Source of the DNA: Alphaproteobacteria bacterium
GTDB taxonomy: Bacteria; Pseudomonadota; Alphaproteobacteria; TMED109
Assembly (NCBI GenBank): GCA_030828505.1
Contig: JAURCJ010000007.1
Span: 1 to 64,000, forward strand
DNA: 64,000 nucleotides
Direction of reading: 5' to 3'
A model generated the notes under the pieces. The model saw only the letters and a program-made list of their open reading frames with translations. It was not told the origin of the DNA and did no database searches. The position numbers were made by a program, and so were the translations under genes. Position 1 is the stretch's first letter. The number at the start of each line of letters is the position of its first letter. Below, one piece after another: positions 16,228 through 24,702 of the stretch.

Positions 16228-17100
16228 TTAATTGTTTAAATTTTCACGCCAGAAAGTATATAAGCCAGCACCTATAACGACTAAGGCTCCCATAATCACA
16301 GGTATTTCTAGAGTCTCATTAAATATATAAATTCCTATAATAGATACAAATACTAAATGTAGATAATTAAAAGGTTGCAGAAGAGAAGCTTCTGAAATTT
16401 TTAATGCGTTGATTATACATATATTAGCTATTAATGCTAATATACACATTAGCATAATCCAAAACCAATCAATATTTTTAACTTCAGAATAAAAGAATGG
16501 GCCTATAGATGATAAAATTAATGTCCCAATAATGGCTGTGTAGAATAATGTAGTATCATTATTATCATATCTAGAAACTAGTCTTGTAAGTATTTGGTAA
16601 ATAGCAAATAAAAATGCGCAACCTAAAGCCAGAAAAGAGAAGGGTTCAAATGGAATTAAACCAGGTCTTAAAATTATTAGTATTCCTATAAAACCAGAAG
16701 TTATTGCTAACCATCTTCTCCAGCCAACTTTTTCCCTTAAAATAATAACTGACAGTGCAGTTCCAATTAAAGGTCCCACTGCAAAAATTGCAGAAGTATT
16801 TATTAAACCAATTTTATAAAAACAATAATGGGCTAAGCATAATTCAACTGTTAAAATAGTACTTCTTAAAATTTGTAAATATTTAATCTTACTGTTAGAT
16901 AATTCAATAAATGAATATCTATTTCTTGAAGAAAGAAATAAAACAAATAAAATAAAAAACCAATATCTGAACATACCTAGAGTAATTACATTATAGTACT
17001 GTGACAAATATCTAATAATACCATCCATACAGGAATAAGAAAAAATAGCAGTAACCATAAGTAATATGCCTGCTCTATTATTAGATATTTTTTTTTGCAT
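16228..17100 (-). CDS. EamA/DMT-superfamily transporter
   Basis: The 290-residue protein has about ten membrane segments in two EamA repeats (ILLMVTAIFSYSCMDGIIRYL at the start; FSFLALGCAFLFAIYQILTR opening the second). ALSVIILREKVGWRRW is the conserved helix-end of the first repeat. It resembles the RhaT/YdcZ-like and S-adenosylmethionine-transporter group often seen in alphaproteobacteria, but the substrate is not readable. It is convergent with the channel gene and divergent from paiB. Confidence 0.88.
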   Translation of the reverse strand: MQKKISNNRAGILLMVTAIFSYSCMDGIIRYLSQYYNVITLGMFRYWFFILFVLFLSSRNRYSFIELSNSKIKYLQILRSTILTVELCLAHYCFYKIGLINTSAIFAVGPLIGTALSVIILREKVGWRRWLAITSGFIGILIILRPGLIPFEPFSFLALGCAFLFAIYQILTRLVSRYDNNDTTLFYTAIIGTLILSSIGPFFYSEVKNIDWFWIMLMCILALIANICIINALKISEASLLQPFNYLHLVFVSIIGIYIFNETLEIPVIMGALVVIGAGLYTFWRENLNN

Positions 17101-17200
17101 TATAATGTGATCTTGTATGTTAAAAAAAAGTGTAGCTAAACAATATAATTCTTTTAAGATAAAATATAGCTTATTTTAATATTAGAATATTGGATAAAAT

Positions 17201-17818
17201 ATGTATGTACCAAAACACTTTGGTGAAAATAGAAGTAAAGAAATTAAAAGAATTATAGAAAATTTTCCATTAGCAACAATAGTATCAAATTCTAAAAATA
17301 ATTTAATGGCTAATCATTTACCTTTATTATTAAATAAATCTTCTAATAAAAAAATGGAATTAGTAGGTCATATAGCTAAGGCTAATAATATATATAGTGA
17401 ATTATCTAATAATGATGAGGTGATGATTATATTTAGGTCCGAAAATGCATATATTAGTCCTAATTGGTACCTTACTAAAAACAAAGAAAATGTTCCAACT
17501 TGGAATTATCAAGCAGTTCACTTATATGGTAATATTCAATTTATTCACGATGAAAAAATTATACTTAATTCTTTGAAGGTTTTAACAAAACATTTTGAGA
17601 AGGAGGATTCTAATAAAAAAGATTGGAACTTAAATAAAGTATCATCTAATTTTATGTCTGCCATGCTTAAAGAAATTGTAGGTATTAGACTTATAATTTC
17701 AAAGAAAATAGCTAAATCTAAATTAAGTCAAAATAGAACTAATGAGGATTCTAAAAATGTATCAAAAAAACTAAAAGAATTAGGATATACATTTTTGAGC
17801 GACTCTATGAAAAACTAA
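17201..17818 (+). CDS. paiB: PaiB-like FMN-binding protein
   Basis: The 205-residue protein matches PaiB: MYVPKHFGE at the start, FPLATIVSN, MANHLPLLL, and the hallmark AYISPNWYLTK...VPTWNYQAVHLYG. The fold is a split barrel related to FMN-binding pyridoxamine oxidases. Bacillus PaiB was described as a regulator of sporulation and protease genes, but in proteobacteria it is more likely an FMN or haem-handling enzyme. The C-terminal end overlaps the convergent DehI-like gene by 4 bases. Confidence 0.88.
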   Translation: MYVPKHFGENRSKEIKRIIENFPLATIVSNSKNNLMANHLPLLLNKSSNKKMELVGHIAKANNIYSELSNNDEVMIIFRSENAYISPNWYLTKNKENVPTWNYQAVHLYGNIQFIHDEKIILNSLKVLTKHFEKEDSNKKDWNLNKVSSNFMSAMLKEIVGIRLIISKKIAKSKLSQNRTNEDSKNVSKKLKELGYTFLSDSMKN

Positions 17819-18627
17819 TTTTCTAACCATTTTTTCATAATGTTTCCTAGAACTACCATTCTGATAACCTGGTTGTTTGTATTTACGTAGTCTCTTATTG
17901 TTTCTAATGCTAAATTATTTATATATGTATATTTAAATTTTTGTCTTTTTAAATTAATTCCATTATTATTGACATAGTTTAATACTTCATTTTGTGTATT
18001 AATAATATCACCATTCATAGATATTTTTTCAAAACTATGTATGACCTCATTTAAAAAATTAGGCCAGTAAGACAAATGCCTCCATAAAGTTGCAACATGA
18101 CTACTAACTCCATTTGGTGCTCCTAATGAATTGACTATTTTTACACATTTCCAATTTGTATTTGAAATATCATCTTTATCTAATAATTTGGGAAAATTAG
18201 CATTTATTTCTTTAGGAGATATAATAGATATAGATAAGCGTGGTTTATATTCTGATTTAATTAAGGCAGATAATGCCATTAGATTCATTCCATTTGATCT
18301 ATTATAAACTTTTATAATTTCTTTAATAGTATGTAGATCTTTATGATTAAAGGCTTTCATATTGATAGCTGGAGGTTTAGGAAGATTTATTGAATTAATC
18401 ATATTATTTAATGCTAATTCAGGTGTTCCCGTCAAATATATAGGTTTGCTAATAGACCATATATCTTCTAAACTATTTTCTATACTGGCAAGTCCTCTCC
18501 AAATTGAAGTAATAAAAGGAATATGCATAGTTTTTCTAATATCTAAAAATATTTCAGCTGTTTTTCCTTTAGCTTTATCTTCACTTATAGCAGTAACAGG
18601 ATCATATGAAAAATCGTAATTAGGCAT
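17815..18627 (-). CDS. DehI-family (halocarboxylic acid dehalogenase-like) protein
   Basis: The 270-residue protein has the features of the DehI family: an N-terminal AISEDKAKGKTAEIFLDIRKTMHIPFITSIWRGLASI, repeated in pattern in the second half (GAPNGVSSHVATLWRHLSYWPNF), giving the internal pseudo-twofold repeat known from the 2-haloacid dehalogenase DehI. Most genome homologues are not tested dehalogenases and the catalytic Asp cannot be confirmed by eye, so the activity is left open. Confidence 0.7.
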   Translation of the reverse strand: MPNYDFSYDPVTAISEDKAKGKTAEIFLDIRKTMHIPFITSIWRGLASIENSLEDIWSISKPIYLTGTPELALNNMINSINLPKPPAINMKAFNHKDLHTIKEIIKVYNRSNGMNLMALSALIKSEYKPRLSISIISPKEINANFPKLLDKDDISNTNWKCVKIVNSLGAPNGVSSHVATLWRHLSYWPNFLNEVIHSFEKISMNGDIINTQNEVLNYVNNNGINLKRQKFKYTYINNLALETIRDYVNTNNQVIRMVVLGNIMKKWLEN

Positions 18628-18787
18628 AATAATTACCTCGTATATAAAAGTAATATTTAATCAGAATATTAAAAGTTTGTCATATAAGCATATAACATAG
18701 AAATTGACCTGATAAATTTTAATATATTATAAATATAATTTATGCAAAATAAAATTAAACCTGGAACAGAATGAGAGCTAATATTTA

Positions 18788-19216
18788 ATGATGAATAAGT
18801 TTAATAATAAATACCATTCAAAACTAACTAAATGTTTTAACTTAATAGAAGAATGTTTTTGGGATCTTCAAGAAGTTTATGACGAGACTAAAATTTTATA
18901 TGAATTTAATGAAAAAAATTGTGCAACATTGCCATATGGTCTCTGGAAGTTTTATTTAATTGAAGAGTGTGTAAAAGAAATAGAATTAGAAAAAGGTAAT
19001 GGAATTTATACTTTAAGTTGTGACAATTTTTGTAAATTAATAAAAAATTATTCTTCTTGGAAACCTAAAGATCATAATGAATGGAATACAGATAAAGATT
19101 TATTGGGAATCTCAAAAAAAGCTAAGGATTGTTTATCAAATATAATATATGATTTGCAAAATAGAAAAGATACAAATGTTAATTTTTATAGAGATTTGGA
19201 ACTACCAGTGGAGTAA
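18788..19216 (+). CDS. Hypothetical protein
   Basis: The 142-residue soluble, largely helical and acidic protein has no family I recognise. It has six cysteines (KCFNLIEECFWDL, NCATLP, ECVKEIE, SCDNFC) and a Trp-rich middle (YSSWKPKDHNEWN). It starts 3 bases upstream spacing of a DUF1330-like and a VOC gene, so the three are probably one operon (gaps of 3 and 1 bases). Confidence 0.6.
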   Translation: MMNKFNNKYHSKLTKCFNLIEECFWDLQEVYDETKILYEFNEKNCATLPYGLWKFYLIEECVKEIELEKGNGIYTLSCDNFCKLIKNYSSWKPKDHNEWNTDKDLLGISKKAKDCLSNIIYDLQNRKDTNVNFYRDLELPVE

Positions 19217-19219
19217 AAT

Positions 19220-19630
19220 ATGAAAGCAAGTATAGATGTTGAAGAAGGCTCGCTAGATTTAATGGCTAAAGGTAACTTAGACGAGCCAGTAGTTATGTTA
19301 AACTTACTAAAATATTTAGATAAGGCTAAACTAGGTTTCGGGGTAGATGGCTTAACTGGAAAAGAAGCCTATAAAGTTTATGGTAAAGAATTTGCTAAAT
19401 TTCAACCATTGTATGGAGGAGAACCTATATGGATGGGAAGATCTCATAATTCCATAATTGGAAGGGACGATTGGGATATAGTAATTTTAGTAAGGTATCC
19501 TTCAAGAAAAAATTTTATAAGTATGTTTAAAGATCCCAAATATAGAGCTATCGCTCCAATAAGAGCTGCTGCTTTGAAAGATAGTAGGATAATAGAAATG
19601 ACAGAATTATTGCATAAGATTATTAATTAA
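19220..19630 (+). CDS. DUF1330-like protein
   Basis: The 136-residue protein fits the DUF1330 ferredoxin-like (dimeric alpha/beta barrel) group: PVVMLNLLKYLDKA is the first strand, AYKVYGKEFAKFQPLYGG the helix, WDIVILVRYPSRKNFISMFKDPKYR the second strand and helix, and ALKDSRIIEMTEL the final strand. Function in this family is not established. It is tightly packed with the hypothetical gene before it and the VOC gene after it. Confidence 0.75.
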   Translation: MKASIDVEEGSLDLMAKGNLDEPVVMLNLLKYLDKAKLGFGVDGLTGKEAYKVYGKEFAKFQPLYGGEPIWMGRSHNSIIGRDDWDIVILVRYPSRKNFISMFKDPKYRAIAPIRAAALKDSRIIEMTELLHKIIN

Positions 19631-19631
19631 T

Positions 19632-20027
19632 ATGATAGTTTCAATTGATCATATAGTTTTAACGGTTAAAGATATTAATAGGACGGTTAATTTCTATTGT
19701 AATATTTTAGGGATGAAATATGAGGAATTTAAGCTAAGTAAAAATTCTAATTCAAGAAAGTGCCTTAAATTTGGAAAACAAAAAATAAATTTACATGAAT
19801 CTAATAATTTGATTAATCCAGGTGCAAAATTACCAAAACCTGGGACTGCTGATATATGTTTTATTTCTGAAATTAATATTTTAGAATGGAAGAATATATT
19901 CCTAAAAAACTCAATAAATATCGAGTTTGGTCCTACTGATCAGATAGGAGCTGATAGTAAATTGCGCTCAATATACGTACGTGACCCGGATGAAAACCTT
20001 GTTGAAATTGCCAATAAAATAAACTAA
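19632..20027 (+). CDS. VOC-family (glyoxalase/bleomycin-resistance fold) protein
   Basis: The 131-residue protein has two beta-alpha-beta-beta-beta modules: IDHIVLTVKDINRTVNFYCNILGM opens the first, with the metal-binding His in DHIVL; KINLHESN is the second ligand area; ADICFISE opens the second module and SIYVRDPDENLVEIAN carries the final Glu. It resembles the virulence/glyoxalase-like group (YwbC, VraR type) rather than true glyoxalase I. The substrate is unknown. Confidence 0.85.
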   Translation: MIVSIDHIVLTVKDINRTVNFYCNILGMKYEEFKLSKNSNSRKCLKFGKQKINLHESNNLINPGAKLPKPGTADICFISEINILEWKNIFLKNSINIEFGPTDQIGADSKLRSIYVRDPDENLVEIANKIN

Positions 20028-20041
20028 GTCTAAATTTTTAC

Positions 20042-20458
20042 TTAATTTAGGAATAGGCTGTTTTGCGAAATCTTTGGAAGTATAAAAGTTATAAATGCTC
20101 CGACCAAAAATATAATTACAGTAAATATATATAAATATTTGTTAAAGCAATTTAATTTTTTACATGATTTTTCTGCTTTAGGGTCTGAAGGACAGGCATA
20201 ATGTCTATTTTTCCATTTTAAAATACCACTTGCTGTTACTAATGTGCCTGAAACTAAAAATAATAAGAGGCTATATTTTTCCAATAAAAGTAATTTTGGA
20301 AAAGTAGAAAATAAAGATAATAAGATTGGTCCTCCACCTAATAATAATAATAATGCAGGTAAAGCACAGCATATACACATACTAATACTAGTAACTAAAC
20401 TTGCTGCTGTTAAGGCAAGTGCTCTCTTTGGCTTTATTTTTGTTTCTAATGTATTCAT
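20042..20458 (-). CDS. MerT-like membrane protein, probable zinc-linked transporter
   Basis: The 138-residue protein has three or four membrane segments. The first contains a CICC cysteine cluster followed by ALPALLLLLGGG, much like the vicinal Cys pair in helix 1 of the mercury importer MerT. A loop with CPSDPKAEKSC precedes the last helix, in the position of MerT's second Cys pair. No merP, merA or merR is nearby. Instead it is divergent from zur, with a Zur-type palindrome between them, so it more likely handles zinc or another thiophilic metal. An unusual hairpin lies in its leader at 20485-20518. Confidence 0.65.
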   Translation of the reverse strand: MNTLETKIKPKRALALTAASLVTSISMCICCALPALLLLLGGGPILLSLFSTFPKLLLLEKYSLLLFLVSGTLVTASGILKWKNRHYACPSDPKAEKSCKKLNCFNKYLYIFTVIIFLVGAFITFILPKISQNSLFLN

Positions 20459-20484
20459 TTAACTAATTTATTTGTACTCTAAAA

Positions 20485-20518
20485 CTAAGGTGCTAGGAGG
20501 AGAGCCATAGCACCTTAG
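20485..20518 (-). promoter_or_regulatory. Perfect stem-loop in the leader of the MerT-like gene
   Basis: CTAAGGTGCTA (20485-20495) and TAGCACCTTAG (20508-20518) form an 11-base perfect stem with a 12-base loop. In the MerT-like mRNA (minus strand) the loop contains CTCCTCC, the sequence of the 16S anti-Shine-Dalgarno, and the stem is followed by TTTTAGAG. It may act as an attenuator or metal-responsive leader; the role is not established. Confidence 0.55.
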
Positions 20519-20534
20519 GTAAATATTATATAAT

Positions 20535-20553
20535 AATGCAATAATGTTGCATT
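20535..20553. promoter_or_regulatory. Predicted Zur operator between the MerT-like gene and zur
   Basis: AATGCAA-TAATG-TTGCATT is a 19-base interrupted palindrome with perfect 7-base arms. The TGCAA-N5-TTGCA pattern recurs at 21061-21091 and 24643-24673, each time upstream of a zinc-related gene. Its place in the divergent region suits control of both flanking genes. Confidence 0.75.
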
Positions 20554-20598
20554 TAAGAAATAAATTGTCAAATATAATATTTATGTTATTGTTATTTT

Positions 20599-21045
20599 AT
20601 GGTTATTGATAAAAATAAAATTAAAAAGAAAGAAAAAGCAATATCTCTCTGCATGGAGAAAAATGAGTCTCTTACTCCAAATAGATTGCTTATTTTAGAT
20701 GTTTTATTGGAAAGTGATAAACCTATATCTGCTTATGATATTAATTCTATTATAAGAGACAGGGGTAAAAATTTGAATATTTCTTCAGTTTATAGGGTAA
20801 TAGAGTTTTGGGTTAGGCTGAATGTTATTCATAAAATATCTTATTTAAATAAATATATGTTATGCGATAATACTGATGAAAAGCATACCCATATAACTAA
20901 TATATGTACAAGCTGTTTGACCGTTATAGAAACATGTAACGAGAGTATGGGTTTAGATTTAAAAGAAAGTTCAAAAAAGCTCGGAGTGGTTCTCAGTCCA
21001 GATATTAATATCGAAATACCTGTTATTTGCCAAAAATGTCAATAA
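20599..21045 (+). CDS. zur: Fur-family transcriptional regulator, probable zinc uptake regulator
   Basis: The 148-residue protein has the Fur fold: an N-terminal winged helix (LTPNRLLILDVLLESDKPISAYDIN, SSVYRVIEFWVRLNVIHKI), then a dimerisation domain with HTHITNICTSCL and a C-terminal CQKC; the two CxxC pairs form the structural zinc site typical of Zur and many Fur proteins. It is flanked by ABC transporter, ZnuA and ZnuB genes and by three copies of one palindrome, which supports Zur over Fur. When zinc is replete it should repress these genes. A palindrome at 20535 suggests autoregulation. Confidence 0.88.
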   Translation: MVIDKNKIKKKEKAISLCMEKNESLTPNRLLILDVLLESDKPISAYDINSIIRDRGKNLNISSVYRVIEFWVRLNVIHKISYLNKYMLCDNTDEKHTHITNICTSCLTVIETCNESMGLDLKESSKKLGVVLSPDINIEIPVICQKCQ

Positions 21046-21060
21046 ATGTTATGTTATTAA

Positions 21061-21091
21061 TTATTATTTGCAATATTGTTGCAAATAATAA
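21061..21091. promoter_or_regulatory. Predicted Zur operator upstream of the ABC transporter pair
   Basis: TTATTATTTGCAA and TTGCAAATAATAA are perfect 13-base arms around the centre TATTG. It has the same TGCAA-N5-TTGCA core as the sites at 20535 and 24643 and lies 42 bases before the ATPase start. A further half-like AATATTGCG follows at 21094. It is the strongest of the three sites. Confidence 0.82.
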
Positions 21092-21132
21092 ATAATATTG
21101 CGTTTAATATATAATATTTAAAGAATTATAGT

Positions 21133-21819
21133 ATGAGCAAAAACCTTATTAAAATAAAAAATTTAGAATATAAAGCATTAAATAATAGTAATTTTAGTCT
21201 TAAAATTAGAAACTTTAAATTAAATAAGAGTGAAAGTCTCTTAATATATGGGGACTCTGGAGCTGGTAAGTCAACATTCTTAAATTTGATATCAGGTGCT
21301 CTAAATTTTAATAAAGGTGAAATCAATATTTTAGGAACAGCTGTTAGTAAAATTTCATCTAGTCAAAAAGATATAATTAGAGGAGATCATTTTGGAATAG
21401 TATTTCAAACTTTTAACTTATTACCTTATTTGACAGTAAAAAATAATATTTTATTAGGTAAGGCTTATTCTAAAAAAAAGGAATTAAAATCCAATAATGA
21501 AGATGTTAAGGCATTGATGGACAAGTTAGCCTTAAACTATGAAGAACTTATAGACCGTAAAGCATATGAACTAAGTATCGGACAACAACAGAGAGTTGCT
21601 GTAGCTAGAGCATTAATTGGTAAGCCAGAGATTATTCTAGCTGATGAACCTACTTCTGCTTTAGATAGCAATAGTCAAAAAGAATTTATTAATTTATTGT
21701 TTAAATCGCTTGATGATAACGAACAGGGGCTAATCATGGTTAGTCATGATAATAAATTATCAAAAAAATTCAAAACTGTAAAAAATATTAATGAAATATG
21801 TGAGATAAATAATGATTAA
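21133..21819 (+). CDS. ABC transporter ATP-binding protein, LolD/MacB-type
   Basis: The 228-residue ATPase has Walker A GDSGAGKSTFLN, a Q-loop in VFQTFNLLPYLTV, signature LSIGQQQRVAVARAL and Walker B IILADEPTSALD. It is of the LolD/MacB/FtsE type, not the ZnuC type, and overlaps the FtsX-like permease gene by 8 bases, so these two are partners. A Zur-type operator precedes it. Together they may drive a zinc-related transfer across the periplasm or assembly of the outer-membrane barrel encoded next. An analogous zinc-regulated ABC set (Zrg) is known in Vibrio; that this is the same system is inferred. Confidence 0.88.
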   Translation: MSKNLIKIKNLEYKALNNSNFSLKIRNFKLNKSESLLIYGDSGAGKSTFLNLISGALNFNKGEINILGTAVSKISSSQKDIIRGDHFGIVFQTFNLLPYLTVKNNILLGKAYSKKKELKSNNEDVKALMDKLALNYEELIDRKAYELSIGQQQRVAVARALIGKPEIILADEPTSALDSNSQKEFINLLFKSLDDNEQGLIMVSHDNKLSKKFKTVKNINEICEINND

Positions 21820-23206
21820 ATTTACTTTAGTATTTCAGTCATTGCTAAATAGATGGTTGAGTTGTTTATTAATTATTATAACTCTAGCATTTTCTATTTC
21901 ATTATTTTTTACAGTATCGCGAATACAAGAAACTGTAAAATCAAGCTTTCAAAATACCGTATCAGGGGTTGATAGTGTAGTTGCCGGCCGTGGAGGAAAT
22001 TTACAAATTTTACTTAATAGTGTTTTTTTAATTGGAGAGCCTAGTAATACAATAAAATGGGATACATTTGAAGAAATTACTAGTAATAAGCAAATAAAAT
22101 GGGCTGTACCAATATCTTTGGGGGATAGCCATAAAGGATTTAGAGTAATAAGCACCAATAATGATTATTTTAAAGAGATAAAATATTCTTCAGGAAAAAA
22201 AATAGAGTTTAATTCTGGAAAACCATTTAATGATGTTTTTGACGTAGTTTTAGGCAGTTTGGTAGCAAAAAAATTAAAATATAATATTGGTTCAGAGATA
22301 ATAATAACTCATGGTTTATCTGAAGGTGGTGAGGCTCATTCCTTCCACTCAGATAAAAGTAATGGCCATGATGATCATGCAGATCATGACGATCATGCAA
22401 CACATGAGGACCATGACGACCACGCAAAACATGAAGATCATGATGATCATGCAGATCATGACGATCATGCGGGATATAATCATGCAGACCTAGGTTTTAA
22501 AGTATCAGGTATTCTTGAACCTACTGGCACTCCCATTGATAACGCTGTTTATATAAGTTTAGCTGGAGCGGAAGCTATGCATACTGGGTGGATAGGAAAT
22601 CAAAAAGTAATTGATGTCTCCATAGAGCAGATTATGGAAAGAGAATTAAAACCAAAGACTATATCAGCAATATTTATTTCTTTAAAAAATAGAACGCAAA
22701 TATTTCAGTTCCAAAGAGATGTTTTGAATTATAAAAAGGAGCCAATAAGCTCTGTTATGCCTGGTTTAACCTTATCAAGGCTATGGGCATTAACCGGTAA
22801 TGTAGATAGAGCTTTTAAATTTATTACATTTTTAATAATTGTTATAGCTCTATTAGGGATGATAGCCATGACTATTGCAGGCTTAAATAGTAGAAGAAGA
22901 GAAATGGCAATCTTGAGATCTGTTGGCGCATCTCCAAATAATATAGTGAGCTTATTACTAGTAGAATCTATTATAATATCTATAGTGTCTTGTATTTTAG
23001 GCTATATTATTATGATTATAATATTTACTATAGGTAAGGATTATTTACAAAATAATTATGGCATATTTATTGATAGTTTTTCTCTTAAAAATTACGATTT
23101 ACAAATAATTATTGCAATAATATGTGCTGCCCTGATAGCAACTATTGTTCCCGCGATACAGATATACAAAAATACGCTTAGAGATGGTTTATCTGTTAAA
23201 TCTTAA
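21812..23206 (+). CDS. FtsX/MacB-type ABC permease with a histidine-rich periplasmic loop
   Basis: The 464-residue permease has one N-terminal membrane segment (about 12-34), a large periplasmic domain, then three C-terminal segments with the FtsX-type SRRREMAILRSVGASPNNIVSLLL. Within the periplasmic domain, residues 186-224 carry 13 His, most exactly three residues apart (HDDHADHDDHATHEDHDDH pattern), an obvious metal-binding stretch absent from LolC/E or MacB. The partner ATPase overlaps upstream. The Zur site and zinc neighbours point to Zn(II) binding. The outer-membrane barrel gene follows 133 bases downstream. Confidence 0.85.
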   Translation: MIKFTLVFQSLLNRWLSCLLIIITLAFSISLFFTVSRIQETVKSSFQNTVSGVDSVVAGRGGNLQILLNSVFLIGEPSNTIKWDTFEEITSNKQIKWAVPISLGDSHKGFRVISTNNDYFKEIKYSSGKKIEFNSGKPFNDVFDVVLGSLVAKKLKYNIGSEIIITHGLSEGGEAHSFHSDKSNGHDDHADHDDHATHEDHDDHAKHEDHDDHADHDDHAGYNHADLGFKVSGILEPTGTPIDNAVYISLAGAEAMHTGWIGNQKVIDVSIEQIMERELKPKTISAIFISLKNRTQIFQFQRDVLNYKKEPISSVMPGLTLSRLWALTGNVDRAFKFITFLIIVIALLGMIAMTIAGLNSRRREMAILRSVGASPNNIVSLLLVESIIISIVSCILGYIIMIIIFTIGKDYLQNNYGIFIDSFSLKNYDLQIIIAIICAALIATIVPAIQIYKNTLRDGLSVKS

Positions 23207-23339
23207 AATTAAGAAAGGAGATTAGAGGTACATATAAATAATAAAAAAATTTGTTCTATTGTGCGATAGTATTTCATAAAAGAAATAAATTTGCATTAAT
23301 TTTAGTTTACAATTTAATAATTTAAAAAAGGAGTAATAA

Positions 23340-24608
23340 ATGTTTATTTATAAAACATTAGTTTCATTGATTATGACATTTTTTGTTTTTACAAAATTTG
23401 TTATTGCAGGTGAATTAGAAGATAGAGTTAAAGAATTAGAAGCCAAAATTGCTAAGATGGAAAATAGTGAAGGTAAAAATTCTGAACCAACTTCAACAAA
23501 AAGTAAAATATATGGAAATGAATTTAATCCATCTATAGGTATAATTCTTAACGGAAAATATAATAATTTCTCCATGAAATCAGCAGAACCAGCAGTTAAA
23601 GGTTTTGTTATTGGCCATGAAGGAGAGCGAGGTCGTGAAGGATTACAACTGGGTGAGTCAGAATTAAACTTCTCAAGTAATATAGATGATAAGTTTTACG
23701 GAAGTATGACAGCAGCTATTGTTAAAGAAGATGGAGAAGACAAAGTTGAATTAGAGGAAGCTTATTTAATGACGACTCCTAATTTCAATTTTCCTGATGG
23801 TATGAGTCTTAAAGCAGGTAAAGCATTTTGGACTTTAGGGTATATGAATGAACATCATGTGCATGCAGATGATTTTGCTAATAGGCCACTTCCTTATAGA
23901 GTTTATTTGAATAAAGGTTGGAATGATGAGGGAGCAGAAATTACATATACGTTACCAACAGATTACTATGCTGAAATTGGTGCTGGAGTGTTCCGTGGTG
24001 ATGACTATCCTATAAAAGGAGGAGATGGAGAAAGTGTAGGAGCTATGTCTGCATTTGCCCGTATTGGAGGTGATATTGACCAAGACCAAAATTGGCGTTT
24101 AGGAGTTTATTACGTTGATGGTGATAATTCAGGAGGTCGTGCAGGTAATGATGGTGATAATACGTTTAAAGGTGATTCTACTCTTTACGTAACTGATTTT
24201 AGATACTCTTTAGCTCCAACTGGTAATGTCAGAGAACAGGAATTGACTTTACAAGGTGAGTTCTTTGCACGTAATGAAGATGGAACTTACGATGATGTAG
24301 TATATAATGGTACTTCATATGGATGGTATGTACAGAGTGTTTACAAATTTAACTCTAGCTGGCGTGGAGGTGCACGTTATAGTCAGATGGAAACGGCAGG
24401 TGTTCCTACAGGCTTAATAGGCACTAATATGGATGGTGAAGGGTATGACCCTACCTCTTGGGCGGTTATGGCTGACTGGACAAATAGTGAATTTAGTCGC
24501 GTCCGTTGGCAATTTAACCAGGATGAATTAGCTAGTGGTTCAACTGATAATCAATATACAGTGCAATATATTATAAGTATTGGTGCTCATGGAGCTCATA
24601 AATTTTAA
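23340..24608 (+). CDS. Outer-membrane beta-barrel protein, probably zinc-regulated
   Basis: The 422-residue protein has a signal peptide (to about residue 23, IAGELE), a short coiled coil (ELEDRVKELEAKIAKMEN), then a run of amphipathic strands ending in HGAHKF with a terminal Phe, as expected for an outer-membrane barrel. A conserved-looking FWTLGYMNEHHVHADDFANRPLP has several His in one loop. It resembles the LbtU-like/porin group found beside zinc transporters. AAGGAG lies before the ATG. There is no TonB box or plug domain, so passive diffusion or zinc binding at the surface is more likely than TonB-driven uptake. Confidence 0.75.
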   Translation: MFIYKTLVSLIMTFFVFTKFVIAGELEDRVKELEAKIAKMENSEGKNSEPTSTKSKIYGNEFNPSIGIILNGKYNNFSMKSAEPAVKGFVIGHEGERGREGLQLGESELNFSSNIDDKFYGSMTAAIVKEDGEDKVELEEAYLMTTPNFNFPDGMSLKAGKAFWTLGYMNEHHVHADDFANRPLPYRVYLNKGWNDEGAEITYTLPTDYYAEIGAGVFRGDDYPIKGGDGESVGAMSAFARIGGDIDQDQNWRLGVYYVDGDNSGGRAGNDGDNTFKGDSTLYVTDFRYSLAPTGNVREQELTLQGEFFARNEDGTYDDVVYNGTSYGWYVQSVYKFNSSWRGGARYSQMETAGVPTGLIGTNMDGEGYDPTSWAVMADWTNSEFSRVRWQFNQDELASGSTDNQYTVQYIISIGAHGAHKF

Positions 24609-24642
24609 TATATAATGCTTGATTTTATTAGATAGATATAGT

Positions 24643-24673
24643 ATCACGTTTGCAATAATATTGCATTCGTGAT
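24643..24673. promoter_or_regulatory. Predicted Zur operator upstream of znuA
   Basis: GTATCACGTTTGCAA and TTGCATTCGTGAT flank the centre TAATA; the 13-base arms match at 11 positions and share the TGCAA-N5-TTGCA core with the other two sites. It lies 30 bases before the znuA ATG. Confidence 0.8.
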
Positions 24674-24702
24674 GCTAATATTTACTATCTAATGAGGTAA
24701 TA

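Noticed and set aside
22311-22493. Tandem 18-base units that look like a short repeat array
   Set aside because: They are the coding sequence of the His/Asp-rich loop of the permease; there are no spacers, so this is not a CRISPR or independent repeat.
23207-23339. Fourth Zur site before the outer-membrane barrel gene
   Set aside because: CTATTGTGCGATAG and TTTGCATTAA are present but neither has the TGCAA-N5-TTGCA pattern.
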